Below, in pieces: positions 9,055-17,104 of a stretch of DNA of 64,000 bases (within the stretch, counting starts at the first letter, position 1; the number at the start of each line of letters is the position of its first letter). Source of the DNA: Janthinobacterium sp. Its GTDB lineage: Bacteria; Pseudomonadota; Gammaproteobacteria; Burkholderiales; Burkholderiaceae_D. The notes beneath the pieces are model-generated. The model saw only the letters and a program-made list of their open reading frames with translations. It was not told the origin of the DNA and did not search any database. The position numbers and the translations under genes were made by a program. The stretch covers positions 1 through 64,000 of the forward strand of contig NZ_RFSK01000025.1 of NCBI RefSeq assembly GCF_009923995.1, written 5' to 3'.

Positions 9055-11079
9055 GTCTACCTCCTCCAACGTTGCCGCGAAACTGCATTCCCTCAAGCGT
9101 TTTTCGAGCATCTCCTGAGGAGGAAAGTCCATTTCCAAAGCGCGATAATAACCTTCAACGTCCGTGTCATCGAATCCCTTCACTCGATAGTCGACAGAGA
9201 CTATACATCGCGCAAAAAACTCTGCCTTGGGCGACTTCCTTAGAGCAGCAATAACACCGTCCGCCACGTTGCCATGCGAACCTATTTGAATTGGTGCCAT
9301 CAGGGTGAAATCTTCCACTCCGCGCGTCAGACCAAAATACATCGCCCCAGAAATCACATTAATTAGCGTATCCCAGTGGCAGTAGCATATATCATCGCTG
9401 TACAGACCATCGCGCAAATATGAATTAGTGACAACCAAACCAAATACTCTAGTCACTTTCCCACGCAAGCTTTCATCGTTCGCCCATTCGGCAATTTGGT
9501 TTAGGTCATGCTTTAGGGCGATACATTGCTTACGGCATTGCCCAGCTTTTTTCTCTAGCCGTGCTTCGGTCTCATGAAACTCATAAGCCTCAGCTGGAGA
9601 AGGAATCGAGGCCGTTTCAATAACAAACGCAGTGTCATCGATTACGATCAGCAAGTCGATATCCTCGTCCGGTTTGTGGCGCGGACTTAATGCCATCCCG
9701 ACAAAATGCATGTGACTCTGATGCAAACTTTTTACGATTGCGCTACGTATCGCCTCTGCCAATATCGCTTCGTTAGCGGGACCTTTGCTATCAAAGGCAA
9801 TCGCGAGTTTTTTATGATTTTTGGCCCAGGCGCTCAGCAGGCGAGCATGGTGCACTCCTTGCAGGGGCCACCAAAGTAACATCACATCATCCCCTGCAGA
9901 CAGCAACGGCTTGTCCCACAACGTAACGCCTTTGGCGGATGTGAAGCAGAGAAAATCAATACATTCCCTTAGCTTATCTGAAGATAACACCACACATTCT
10001 CTAAGTGTGTTGATTAATTCATGTTTCGAGATGCGGCTTGCGACTATCATCGATAGTTTCTTCTTATCCGCGAGTATATCTAGCGACTGTGCCAAGGTGT
10101 GAAGTTGGCCAGCTATCGTCGCCAGCTCACCCCAAATAACCATGATCTCGCTGACACACAGTCCCACTTGAGGATGAATCTCTTGGATAAAGTTTCCCAG
10201 CGTGGCGTCTTGCAGAATACCGTGCGAGCGACGTGCTTCCAGTAAAACCTCACGCTCCTCCTCCGGTACCAGAAAAGCGGGCAGAGCCTGCAAGGTCAAG
10301 CGGCCATCACACAGGCGTATGTATGGAATTAAAACGTTGTTGTTGGGAGTAACCGAATTGGCACCTTGGGAGTTCTCGAAGGCTCGTGCCATCAAGGCTG
10401 GGCGTCGCGCAAGATCGACAGTAGCACGCGATACCAAATCACTGTCACGTTCATCAACAACGTAGCTTCGACCATCCGGGGTGACCACAACAGCCGCTCT
10501 CCACCAAACCACCGAGTTCCAAACCCTCTGGATCGACAAACTGTGCTGGGCGAGGGCCATAAGTTGGTTCATTGTATCGTCTAAGGGGAACTCCTCTCGC
10601 CGTTCGCCCCCCAGATTTCCCAGCCCACCTGTCCGCCCCAGCAGTTTCAATGCACTACCGATGGCGTCCACAATTGCTTCCATAGGCACTTGTAAAGAGT
10701 GAGAGTTACCGGCTCCATCGGTAAAGCACCGCATTTCATGCATTCGCTCACTGGAAATAGCTTCTACCCCCTCCAGAGCTTTTTTAAAACTATTGAATAC
10801 AGTTAGCTGTACTTCGTTTATACGTGTGGAGAAAAACGGGGAAAGTTCGTCAATTTTTCGAAAGTGAAGGTTTGATGCAAGGTGCTCAACACTCCCCTGC
10901 ACGCGCTCAGTCTGATGAGCTAGCACAAGCCCTAGTAGATAGACGTGATAATCTGCCGGGCTACTATCATGTTGCGCCAGATAGGCTTGATGCCAGACAT
11001 CTCGGTCGAAACCGTAGCCGGTAGGATTAGGTAAGGAAGTAGGCGCCTTCCTGAGAGTTTCAGCAAAATTTAGTTTCAT
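9037..11079 (-). CDS. Uncharacterised 680-residue protein with a possible PD-(D/E)xK-like C-terminal domain
   Basis: I do not recognise the family. The protein is soluble (no signal peptide or membrane helix). Residues 1-420 are mixed alpha/beta with no motif I can name. From about residue 432 the order of elements recalls the restriction-endonuclease-like fold: a helix with Glu437 and Glu442, a strand EDIDLLIVI with Asp475, a strand AFVIETA with Glu488, then a Lys/Arg-rich helix with KKAGQCRKQ, and a strand RVFGLVVTNS. The usual lysine two residues after the catalytic Glu is Ala490, so the site is either altered or inactive. It is the only gene of the tRNA-bounded insert. An AAAGG ribosome-binding site precedes the ATG at 11079, and a candidate promoter lies at 11172-11200. 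Its position suggests a stand-alone defence or satellite cargo gene, but this is inference. Confidence 0.8.
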   Translation of the reverse strand: MKLNFAETLRKAPTSLPNPTGYGFDRDVWHQAYLAQHDSSPADYHVYLLGLVLAHQTERVQGSVEHLASNLHFRKIDELSPFFSTRINEVQLTVFNSFKKALEGVEAISSERMHEMRCFTDGAGNSHSLQVPMEAIVDAIGSALKLLGRTGGLGNLGGERREEFPLDDTMNQLMALAQHSLSIQRVWNSVVWWRAAVVVTPDGRSYVVDERDSDLVSRATVDLARRPALMARAFENSQGANSVTPNNNVLIPYIRLCDGRLTLQALPAFLVPEEEREVLLEARRSHGILQDATLGNFIQEIHPQVGLCVSEIMVIWGELATIAGQLHTLAQSLDILADKKKLSMIVASRISKHELINTLRECVVLSSDKLRECIDFLCFTSAKGVTLWDKPLLSAGDDVMLLWWPLQGVHHARLLSAWAKNHKKLAIAFDSKGPANEAILAEAIRSAIVKSLHQSHMHFVGMALSPRHKPDEDIDLLIVIDDTAFVIETASIPSPAEAYEFHETEARLEKKAGQCRKQCIALKHDLNQIAEWANDESLRGKVTRVFGLVVTNSYLRDGLYSDDICYCHWDTLINVISGAMYFGLTRGVEDFTLMAPIQIGSHGNVADGVIAALRKSPKAEFFARCIVSVDYRVKGFDDTDVEGYYRALEMDFPPQEMLEKRLRECSFAATLEEVDRPQFD

Positions 11080-11499
11080 GAGATAGGCCTTTCTAAAGAG
11101 AAATAAGGACGCACAGCTTAATTCTGTAGTGAGGTGGAGTAACCTACTAACTTAACTACGTGAACCGCCAAATAATTGCCCAATCCATTGTTATTTTCAA
11201 CATTAAATTCTTGAGAAAATTTACGATGAAGTATCTATACAAATTCGAAATTAATCAATTGGCAAGAGAGCGAAGATTTTACGCTAATACACATCAGATG
11301 AAGGCTGGCTATAGTCTTGCGCGCTCCTTTGAAAATAGTAATTTAAATCACCACTAAAAATAGCGCTATGACAATAAAGACATTCTGCAGGCTAATTGTC
11401 TTCGCTTATCGATTTATCAGCAAAGTGTAGAGTGTCGAAATTTTAATCAAAATGGCCAAGATCCGTACGAGTACTGGCTCATAGAATATGAGCTCGTTA
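11080..11499. other. AT-rich leader of the insert, no convincing gene
   Basis: These 420 bp lie between the start of the 680-residue gene and the right attachment repeat. They are the most AT-rich part of the window. A plus-strand frame (11160-11357, GTG start, 65 codons) exists, but it has no ribosome-binding site and no recognisable sequence, so I do not call it. The stretch contains the candidate promoter described separately. Confidence 0.6.
11172..11200 (-). promoter_or_regulatory. Candidate promoter of the insert's gene
   Basis: On the minus strand TTGAAA (11200-11195), a 17 bp spacer and AATTAT (11177-11172) precede the start codon by about 93 bp. The match is moderate (both hexamers imperfect) in an AT-rich background. 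Confidence 0.35.
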
Positions 11500-11544
11500 T
11501 TCGGGACGCAGAGGCCGGAGGTTCGAATCCTCTCACCCCGACCA
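11500..11544 (+). repeat. Right attachment repeat (attR), tRNA-Pro 3' end
   Basis: An exact 45 bp copy of 8788-8832, from TTCGGGACGC to CCCCGACCA. The 5' half of a tRNA (acceptor, D arm) is missing in front of it, so it is not a functional tRNA gene. It marks the right edge of the insert. Confidence 0.9.
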
Positions 11545-11610
11545 GCCCCTTCCGCCTGGTCCGGCCAACATCGACTGCTGATACCTTGACCTGTGCGTTG
11601 GTGTGTTGCT

Positions 11611-11656
11611 GAGAAGTATGATATTAATTGAGCAATTAATATCCTGTACACTTCTC
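11611..11656. promoter_or_regulatory. Palindromic operator-like site upstream of the GntP permease
   Basis: Two nested inverted repeats: outer GAGAAGT/ACTTCTC (11611-11617, 11650-11656) and inner GATATTAATT-GAGC-AATTAATATC (11620-11643). A TATGAT -10-like hexamer overlaps it at 11617-11622. Such a symmetric AT-rich site just in front of a permease gene is a likely repressor site; the regulator is not in the window. Confidence 0.5.
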
Positions 11657-11674
11657 GCGCGAGGGCCTGGTCAT

Positions 11675-13069
11675 ATGTCTTTCCTGATAGTTCTGGCCGC
11701 TCTGGCCTTCCTCATGCTGGCCGCCTACCGCGGCTACAGCGTGATCCTGTTTGCGCCCGTGGCCGCACTGGGCGCCGTGCTGCTGACCGATCCGTCCGCC
11801 GTGCCGGCCGTGTTCAGCGGCATCTTCATGGAAAAGATGGTGGGCTTCATCAAGCTGTATTTCCCCGTCTTTTTGCTCGGTGCCGTGTTCGGCAAACTCA
11901 TCGAACTGTCCGGTTTTTCCCGCTCCATCGTCGTAGCCGCCATCCGCTATATCGGCAGCGCGCGGGCGAATGCCGTCATCGTGGCCGTGTGCGGTGCCCT
12001 CACCTATGGCGGCGTGTCGCTGTTTGTGGTGGTGTTTGCCGTGTATCCGTTCGCGGCGGAACTGTATCGGCAAAGCAATATCCCCAAGCGGCTGATGCCG
12101 GGTGCCATCGCCCTGGGCGCGTTTTCGTTCACCATGGATACCTTGCCGGGCACGCCGCAGATCCAGAACATCATCCCCACCACCTTTTTCAATACCACGG
12201 GCTGGGCCGCACCGTGGCTGGGCACCATCGGCGCCATCCTGACGGTAGTGTCTGGCCTGGCTTTCCTCGAATGGCGGCGCCGCTCCGTCATGGCGACAGG
12301 CGAAGGCTATGGGGCCGAGGCCGAGCAGTCCACGGCCGACGCGGGCGACCTGCCCCATCCGCTGCTGTCGGTGGCGCCCCTGGTGCTGGTGGGCGTGGCC
12401 AACTTTGCGCTGACCAAGCTGATTCCCCACTGGTATGGCGACAGCTATGTGCTCTCCGCCGACGCGCTGCCGGGCCTGCATGCGCCCGTGTCGACGGCCA
12501 TCGCTTCCGTGACCGGCATCTGGGCCGTGGAAGGCGCCTTGCTGCTGGGCATCCTGCTCGTGTGCGTGACGGCCTTCGGACGCATCCGCGCCGCCTTTGC
12601 CGAAGGCACCAAGGCGGCCGTGGGCGGCGCCTTGCTGGCGGCCATGAATACGGCATCCGAATATGGCTTCGGCGGCGTCATCGCCGCCCTGCCCGGCTTC
12701 CTCGCCGTCAGCAATACCTTGCGCAGCGTGCCCGACCCGCTCGTCAACGCCGCCGTGTCCGTGACGACCCTGGCCGGCATCACGGGATCGGCCTCGGGCG
12801 GCATGAGCATCGCGTTGGCCGCCATGTCCGACAGTTTCATCCAGGCGGCCCGGCAGGCGCACATCCCGCTGGAAGTGATGCACCGCGTGGTGGCCATGGC
12901 CAGCGGCGGCATGGATACCCTGCCGCACAACGGCGCCGTGATCACCCTGCTGGCCGTCACGGGCCTGACGCACCGCCAGTCCTACCGCGACATCTTCGGC
13001 ATCACCATCATCAAGACCGTCATCGTGTTTTTCGTGATCGGCATCTATTACATGACGGGCCTGGTCTAA
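11675..13069 (+). CDS. GntP-family permease
   Basis: A 464-residue polytopic inner-membrane protein with about 12-14 hydrophobic helices. It has the GntP-family layout, including the paired motifs FSFTMDTLPGTPQIQN and ASGGMDTLPHNGAV in the two halves, which suggest the inverted-repeat architecture of the ion transporter superfamily. Substrates of relatives are gluconate and related hydroxy acids or 3-hydroxybutyrate. The substrate here is unknown and no catabolic gene adjoins it. I use the ATG at 11675, preceded by GAGGG; the frame extends 24 codons upstream into the palindrome at 11611-11656 and is not used. Confidence 0.85.
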   Translation: MSFLIVLAALAFLMLAAYRGYSVILFAPVAALGAVLLTDPSAVPAVFSGIFMEKMVGFIKLYFPVFLLGAVFGKLIELSGFSRSIVVAAIRYIGSARANAVIVAVCGALTYGGVSLFVVVFAVYPFAAELYRQSNIPKRLMPGAIALGAFSFTMDTLPGTPQIQNIIPTTFFNTTGWAAPWLGTIGAILTVVSGLAFLEWRRRSVMATGEGYGAEAEQSTADAGDLPHPLLSVAPLVLVGVANFALTKLIPHWYGDSYVLSADALPGLHAPVSTAIASVTGIWAVEGALLLGILLVCVTAFGRIRAAFAEGTKAAVGGALLAAMNTASEYGFGGVIAALPGFLAVSNTLRSVPDPLVNAAVSVTTLAGITGSASGGMSIALAAMSDSFIQAARQAHIPLEVMHRVVAMASGGMDTLPHNGAVITLLAVTGLTHRQSYRDIFGITIIKTVIVFFVIGIYYMTGLV

Positions 13070-13242
13070 GTAGGTCGTGGGAAATGATTGTGAAGTTATG
13101 ACGAACAGAGCCGGATGCGCTGCAAGGCGCCCGTTGCGATGCAGTGCGGGCACTGCTAGCAGCGGGCAAGCCTCGTCGGCCACCTTGCAGGGCGCCGGTT
13201 ATGGAACTCAGAAATCACCATAATTTATTGCGACCTGCTTAG
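13066..13242. repeat. 177 bp imperfect inverted-repeat element between convergent genes
   Basis: The ends CTAAGTAGGTCG and CGACCTGCTTAG are inverted copies with one mismatch, and similarity between the arms continues inward for about 60 bp (for example CTGCAAGG...CCTTGCAG near the centre). The element fills the whole gap between the GntP stop codon (which it contains) and the symporter stop codon. It has no coding capacity. It may be a non-autonomous repeat or a dispersed intergenic family, and as RNA it would fold into a long hairpin that could end transcription from both sides. Confidence 0.65.
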
Positions 13243-13243
13243 C

Positions 13244-14647
13244 CTACTGCCGCGGGGACGGTGCCGGTTCCACCATGGCGTGCGCCGGCTTGAACAGGTG
13301 GCTGATGCCCATGGTCAGCAGCGGGCCGGCCAGCGCCAGATAGGAACTGTCGACGCCGTACGGATTACCTGCCAGGAACCAGCCGATGGTGGCGATCACG
13401 GACACGATCACGCCGATGAAGGCGCCGCGCGGCGTACCGAACTTCGGCGCATAGAAGGCCATCAGCACCAGCACGGCCAGGGTGGCGCGCAAGGCCTTGC
13501 CGAGGAAGGCGATCATCAGCAGTTTTTCCGCATACAGGGCCAGCACCAGCGGCAGCAGGCCCGCCACGACGATGGCGATGCGCAGGAACAGCATCGATTT
13601 CGCGTCGTTTTTTGCCTTGTTGAACCACGGATCGTAAAAATCCTTCATGGCCAGAGTGGCCGATGCCAGAGTGGTGGCGGAAATGCCGCCGAACAGGGCG
13701 CCGGCCAGGCCGACCACCATGATGCTGGCGGAAAACGCAGGCATGTGGGCGATCAGTGTCGGGAAGGCATCGATGGATTTCATGCCGGGATACAACACGG
13801 AACTGCACATGCCGATCAGGGCCGCCATCAGGCCGAACGGGATCATCAAGGACGACACGTAGTAGCAGGCGCGCTTGGCGACGGCTGGATTGTCCGTGCT
13901 CACCAGCGCCTGGATCACATATTGCGTGGCGAAGATGGAACCGATGCCGCCGATCATCCAGGCGATGATCTGGCCCCAGCCGATTTCCACCCAGTTGAAC
14001 ATCTTGGCCGGCAGCTGCGCCTGCAGCGCGCCGATGCCGCCCGTCGCTTCCAGCGCATACGCCAGCGCCAGGATCACGCCCAGGTACTTGACGATGGAAT
14101 GGGCGAAATTCGTGTACACCACCGAGCGCATGCCGCCCAGGCTGACATAGATCACGGTAATGGCGCCCACCAGCAAAATAGCCACGGTTTTATTGATGTG
14201 CAACACGGCGGCCAGCACGGCGCCGCCGCTCGCATACAGGGCGACGGCGACGATGCCCAGCGCGACGATGGTGAGGATGGATGCCGCATAACGCACGGGC
14301 TCGCCATACGTTTGCGCCAGGATGCCGGAAATCGTCGACTGCCCGCTTTCCTTGTATTTTTTGACCAGCACGAGGGCCAGCAGCAAAAAGCCCAGCGACA
14401 GCGCCACCAGGTTCCAGGCGGCGGAAATGCCCAACTCATAGCCCTTCTGCGCCGTGCCGATGCTGACGGAACTGCCGATGAATTCCGACAGCAGCAAGGC
14501 GCCGATCAGGAAGGCGGGATAATTGCGCCCGCCCGCCGTCATGCCTTCGCTGCTGTTGGCATGCTTGCGCACGCTGTACGTGATGTAGCTCATGAGGGCA
14601 AAATAGCCCACCGTGACCCCGGCGATAATCATCAATCTGTTTTCCAT
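13244..14647 (-). CDS. Sodium:solute symporter (SSS family)
   Basis: A 467-residue transporter with about 12-13 membrane helices. SSS signatures include the GGRNYPAFLIGALLLSEFIG region (helix 1 and loop) and the SLGGMRSVVYTNFAHSIV stretch in the middle. It is the last gene on the minus strand behind catB-catC-pcaD, 137 bp after pcaD, so it probably serves the muconate/protoadipate pathway, for instance by importing an aromatic acid or dicarboxylate. That substrate is a guess from context. The gap in front of it ends in a T-rich and A-rich stretch that may weaken read-through. Confidence 0.85.
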   Translation of the reverse strand: MENRLMIIAGVTVGYFALMSYITYSVRKHANSSEGMTAGGRNYPAFLIGALLLSEFIGSSVSIGTAQKGYELGISAAWNLVALSLGFLLLALVLVKKYKESGQSTISGILAQTYGEPVRYAASILTIVALGIVAVALYASGGAVLAAVLHINKTVAILLVGAITVIYVSLGGMRSVVYTNFAHSIVKYLGVILALAYALEATGGIGALQAQLPAKMFNWVEIGWGQIIAWMIGGIGSIFATQYVIQALVSTDNPAVAKRACYYVSSLMIPFGLMAALIGMCSSVLYPGMKSIDAFPTLIAHMPAFSASIMVVGLAGALFGGISATTLASATLAMKDFYDPWFNKAKNDAKSMLFLRIAIVVAGLLPLVLALYAEKLLMIAFLGKALRATLAVLVLMAFYAPKFGTPRGAFIGVIVSVIATIGWFLAGNPYGVDSSYLALAGPLLTMGISHLFKPAHAMVEPAPSPRQ

Positions 14648-14784
14648 CTGTCTACTCCAAGTCTGCTTTTCTTATTATTATTTTTTAAAAAAGCTTCCCC
14701 TGCCGCATACCGGTCTTGCCGATGGCGGTGTCCAGGGGCAAAGCAAATTCTCGCCGCACCGATACGGTACAGCAAGCCTTACCC

Positions 14785-15588
14785 TTACAATAAAAATGCC
14801 CGCAGTTGCGCCGTGAACAAGTCCGCCGCCTCGACGTTCGAGATGTGCGAGGCCGGCAGGCTTGCCAGGCGGCTCCCCCCGACCTGCTGCTGCAGCCAGC
14901 GCGCATCGTCCAGCGTGGTGACTGGATCTTGCTCACCAGCAATAACCAGGGTCGGTACGCCCAGCGTGCCGACGCAGGCACGCAAGTCAGCCTGCGCCAG
15001 CGCCTCGCAGCAGGCCGCATAGCCGCCCGCATCCTGTCCGCGCAGGATGGCCACCATGCGCGCTACCGTGTCCGGCTCCCGCCCGATGAACTGCGGCGTG
15101 AACCAGCGCCCGGCGGCGCCATCGGCCACCGCGGCCATGCCGTCGCGGCGCACCAGCGCCGCCCGCGCCAGCCAGGCCTCGGCGCCGCCGATGCGCGCCG
15201 CCGTGTTCGCCAACACCAGCTTGTGCAGGCGCTGCGGCTGGTGGATGCCCAGCCACTGCCCCGTCAAGCCGCCCATGGAGATGCCGCAGAACGCGGCGCG
15301 GGCGATCTCCAGGTGGTCGAGCAGCGCCACCACGTCCAGGCCCAGGCGTTCGATGCCGAATGGCGCGCCGCCGCCGGCGGACAGGCCATGGCCCCGCGTG
15401 TCATAGCGCACGACAAAAAATCGGGATGCCAGCGCAGCGGCCTGGGCGTCCCACATGGACAAGTCCGTGCCCAGGGAATTCGACAGCACCAGGCAGGGAT
15501 TGCCGCGCTGGCCATCGGTGCGGTAATGCAGGAGCGTATCGTTCCCGTTCGAGGTGGTCACGACAATTCCGGTGTCCGTCTGTTTCAT
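14785..15588 (-). CDS. pcaD: 3-oxoadipate enol-lactonase
   Basis: Hydrolyses 3-oxoadipate enol-lactone to 3-oxoadipate, the shared step after the catechol and protocatechuate branches. The 267-residue alpha/beta hydrolase has the oxyanion region SNSLGTDLSMWD (about 36-47), the nucleophile elbow GISMGG (Ser near 102), the acid in AGEQDPVT, and the terminal His in ASHISNVE. Substrate call rests on these family-typical sequences plus location after catB and catC. The product would enter acetyl- and succinyl-CoA production through pcaIJF genes that are not in the window. Confidence 0.92.
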   Translation of the reverse strand: MKQTDTGIVVTTSNGNDTLLHYRTDGQRGNPCLVLSNSLGTDLSMWDAQAAALASRFFVVRYDTRGHGLSAGGGAPFGIERLGLDVVALLDHLEIARAAFCGISMGGLTGQWLGIHQPQRLHKLVLANTAARIGGAEAWLARAALVRRDGMAAVADGAAGRWFTPQFIGREPDTVARMVAILRGQDAGGYAACCEALAQADLRACVGTLGVPTLVIAGEQDPVTTLDDARWLQQQVGGSRLASLPASHISNVEAADLFTAQLRAFLL

Positions 15589-15621
15589 GGCATGGGTCCT
15601 TGGCTCGCGCCGTATCGCGGC

Positions 15622-15912
15622 TCAGGCATCGCCGTCGCGCACGGACGACGGATGGCGGCACAGCGGCATCACGTCGATCTGCATGTAGGGGAACAAGGGC
15701 AGCGAGGTGAGCAAATCATGCAGTTCGTCCACGCTGTCCACGTCAAAGACGCTGATGTTGGCGTACTGGCCGGCGATGCGCCACAGGTGGCGCCACTTGC
15801 CCTCGTGCTGCAGGCGCTGCGCCAGTGCCTTTTCCGTCTGTTTCAACTGGGCCGCCTGCTCCGCCGGCATGGTGACGGGCAGGTTCACGTTCATGCGTAC
15901 ATGAAATAACAT
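15622..15912 (-). CDS. catC: Muconolactone delta-isomerase
   Basis: Converts muconolactone to 3-oxoadipate enol-lactone. The 96-residue protein (MLFHVRMNVNLPVTMPAEQA at the start) has the family length and the W-R-HLWRIAGQYANISVFDV core; members form decamers of ferredoxin-like subunits. The start is the ATG at 15912. A longer open frame upstream runs through catB and is rejected. It is 11 bp behind catB and 33 bp before pcaD, within one operon. Confidence 0.96.
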   Translation of the reverse strand: MLFHVRMNVNLPVTMPAEQAAQLKQTEKALAQRLQHEGKWRHLWRIAGQYANISVFDVDSVDELHDLLTSLPLFPYMQIDVMPLCRHPSSVRDGDA

Positions 15913-15923
15913 TGCATTCTCCT

Positions 15924-17033
15924 TTATTGACGCTGCAGGGAACGCAGCTTGTCCATATCGATCTCCACGCCCAGGCCCGGGCCAGTCGGCACCTGCAGCA
16001 TGAAGTCGCGGTACACGAGCGGTTCGCGCAGCACTTCCTGCGTCAGCAGCAGTGGCCCGAACAGTTCCGTGCCCCAGGCCAGTTCCGCAAACGTAGAGCA
16101 GACATGGGCCGTGGCGGCCGTGCCAACGCCGCCTTCGAGCATGGTGCCGCCGTACAGGCCCACGCCGGCCAGACGCGCCACGGTGGCCACCTCCAGCGCC
16201 GGCAGCAAGCCGCCGGACTGGGTGATCTTCACCGCGTACACGTCGGCCGCGTCGGCCTGCGCCAGCGCCAGCGCATCGGCGGGACCGTGCAAGGCTTCGT
16301 CGGCCATGATAGCCACGTCGAAGCGCTGCTTCAGGCGCGCCAGCGCGGCGCGGTTGCCCGCCTTGACGGGCTGCTCGATCAGGTCGATGCCGCCCGCTTC
16401 CAGCGCGGCGATGCCGCGCACGGCGTCCGTCTCGCTCCAGGCCTGGTTGACGTCGACGCGCACGCTGGCCCGGTCGCCCAGCGCCCGCTTGATCTCCAGC
16501 ACGTGGGCCACGTCGTCCATCACGTCGCGCAAGCCGATCTTCAGCTTGAAGATGCGGTGGCGCCGCAGCTCCAGCATCTTTTCGCCTTCGGCGATATCGC
16601 GCACGGTGTCGCCGCTGGCCAGCACCCAGGCCACGGGCAGCGCGTCGCGCACCCGGCCGCCCAGCAGTTCCGACAGCGGCACGCCCAGGCGGCGCGCCTG
16701 CGCGTCCAGCAGCGCCGTCTCGATCGCGCACTTGGCGAAGCGGTTACCCTGGATAACCTTGCGTACTTTGGCCATGGCCTTCGCCACCTGGCTCGCGTCC
16801 ATGCCGGCCAGCAGGGGCGCGATATAGGTGTCGATATTCGTCTTGATGCTTTCCGGGCTTTCGCCGCCGTAGCTCAAGCCGCCGATGGTCGTGGCTTCGC
16901 CCCAGCCCGTGATGCCATCGGCGCAGCGCACGCGCACCAGCACCAGGGTTTGCGTATTCATGGTGGCGACGGACAGCTTGTGCGGACGAATGGTTGGCAC
17001 ATCGACCAGGAAGGTCTCGATATTTTGAATCAT
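15924..17033 (-). CDS. catB: Muconate cycloisomerase
   Basis: Cycloisomerises cis,cis-muconate to muconolactone. The 369-residue protein has the enolase-superfamily plan: an N-terminal capping domain, then a barrel with the catalytic KLKIG motif (Lys-x-Lys, about residue 164-168), metal ligands in VDVNQAW, DLIEQP and ADEAL, and the second base Lys in VYAVKITQSGG. It is first in catB-catC-pcaD-symporter and divergent from catR. No catA (catechol dioxygenase) is present, so muconate must come from elsewhere in the genome or from outside. Confidence 0.95.
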   Translation of the reverse strand: MIQNIETFLVDVPTIRPHKLSVATMNTQTLVLVRVRCADGITGWGEATTIGGLSYGGESPESIKTNIDTYIAPLLAGMDASQVAKAMAKVRKVIQGNRFAKCAIETALLDAQARRLGVPLSELLGGRVRDALPVAWVLASGDTVRDIAEGEKMLELRRHRIFKLKIGLRDVMDDVAHVLEIKRALGDRASVRVDVNQAWSETDAVRGIAALEAGGIDLIEQPVKAGNRAALARLKQRFDVAIMADEALHGPADALALAQADAADVYAVKITQSGGLLPALEVATVARLAGVGLYGGTMLEGGVGTAATAHVCSTFAELAWGTELFGPLLLTQEVLREPLVYRDFMLQVPTGPGLGVEIDMDKLRSLQRQ

Positions 17034-17043
17034 ATTTATTCCG

Positions 17044-17049
17044 TATAAT
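17044..17049 (+). promoter_or_regulatory. -10-like element in the catB-catR gap
   Basis: A perfect TATAAT on the plus strand, 86 bp upstream of the catR start. No strong -35 is visible at the expected distance. On the other strand the same AT-rich patch is near the catB start. Confidence 0.35.
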
Positions 17050-17104
17050 TCTGTGGAGTGGTGACACGATATGCCCCCAAAGTCCCCACGTCCAACACCG
17101 AGTT

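Larger units (their letters stand above)
8833..11544. mobile_element. Integrase-less insert bounded by a tRNA-Pro direct repeat
   Basis: A 2.7 kb segment between two perfect 45 bp copies of the tRNA-Pro 3' end. Its base composition is visibly more AT-rich than the flanks and its codon use differs (many TTT, AAA, ATA codons). It holds one long gene on the minus strand (9037-11079), a terminator-like hairpin, and an AT-rich leader. No integrase, excisionase, replication or conjugation gene is present. It is therefore either a decayed island or a minimal cassette moved in trans. It resembles small cargo cassettes at tRNA sites, but that comparison is inference. Confidence 0.8.

Noticed and set aside
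11160-11357. 65-codon plus-strand frame in the insert leader
   Set aside because: It starts with GTG, has no ribosome-binding site and resembles nothing. A frame of this length is expected by chance in an AT-rich stretch with few stops on this strand.
11500-11544. Second tRNA-Pro gene
   Set aside because: Only the 3' part from the anticodon loop onward is present. The acceptor 5' half, D arm and 5' anticodon stem are missing.
11636-15022. Very long antisense frames over the permease and symporter genes
   Set aside because: They run opposite to clear membrane proteins and have His/Gln/Asp-rich translations without domains.
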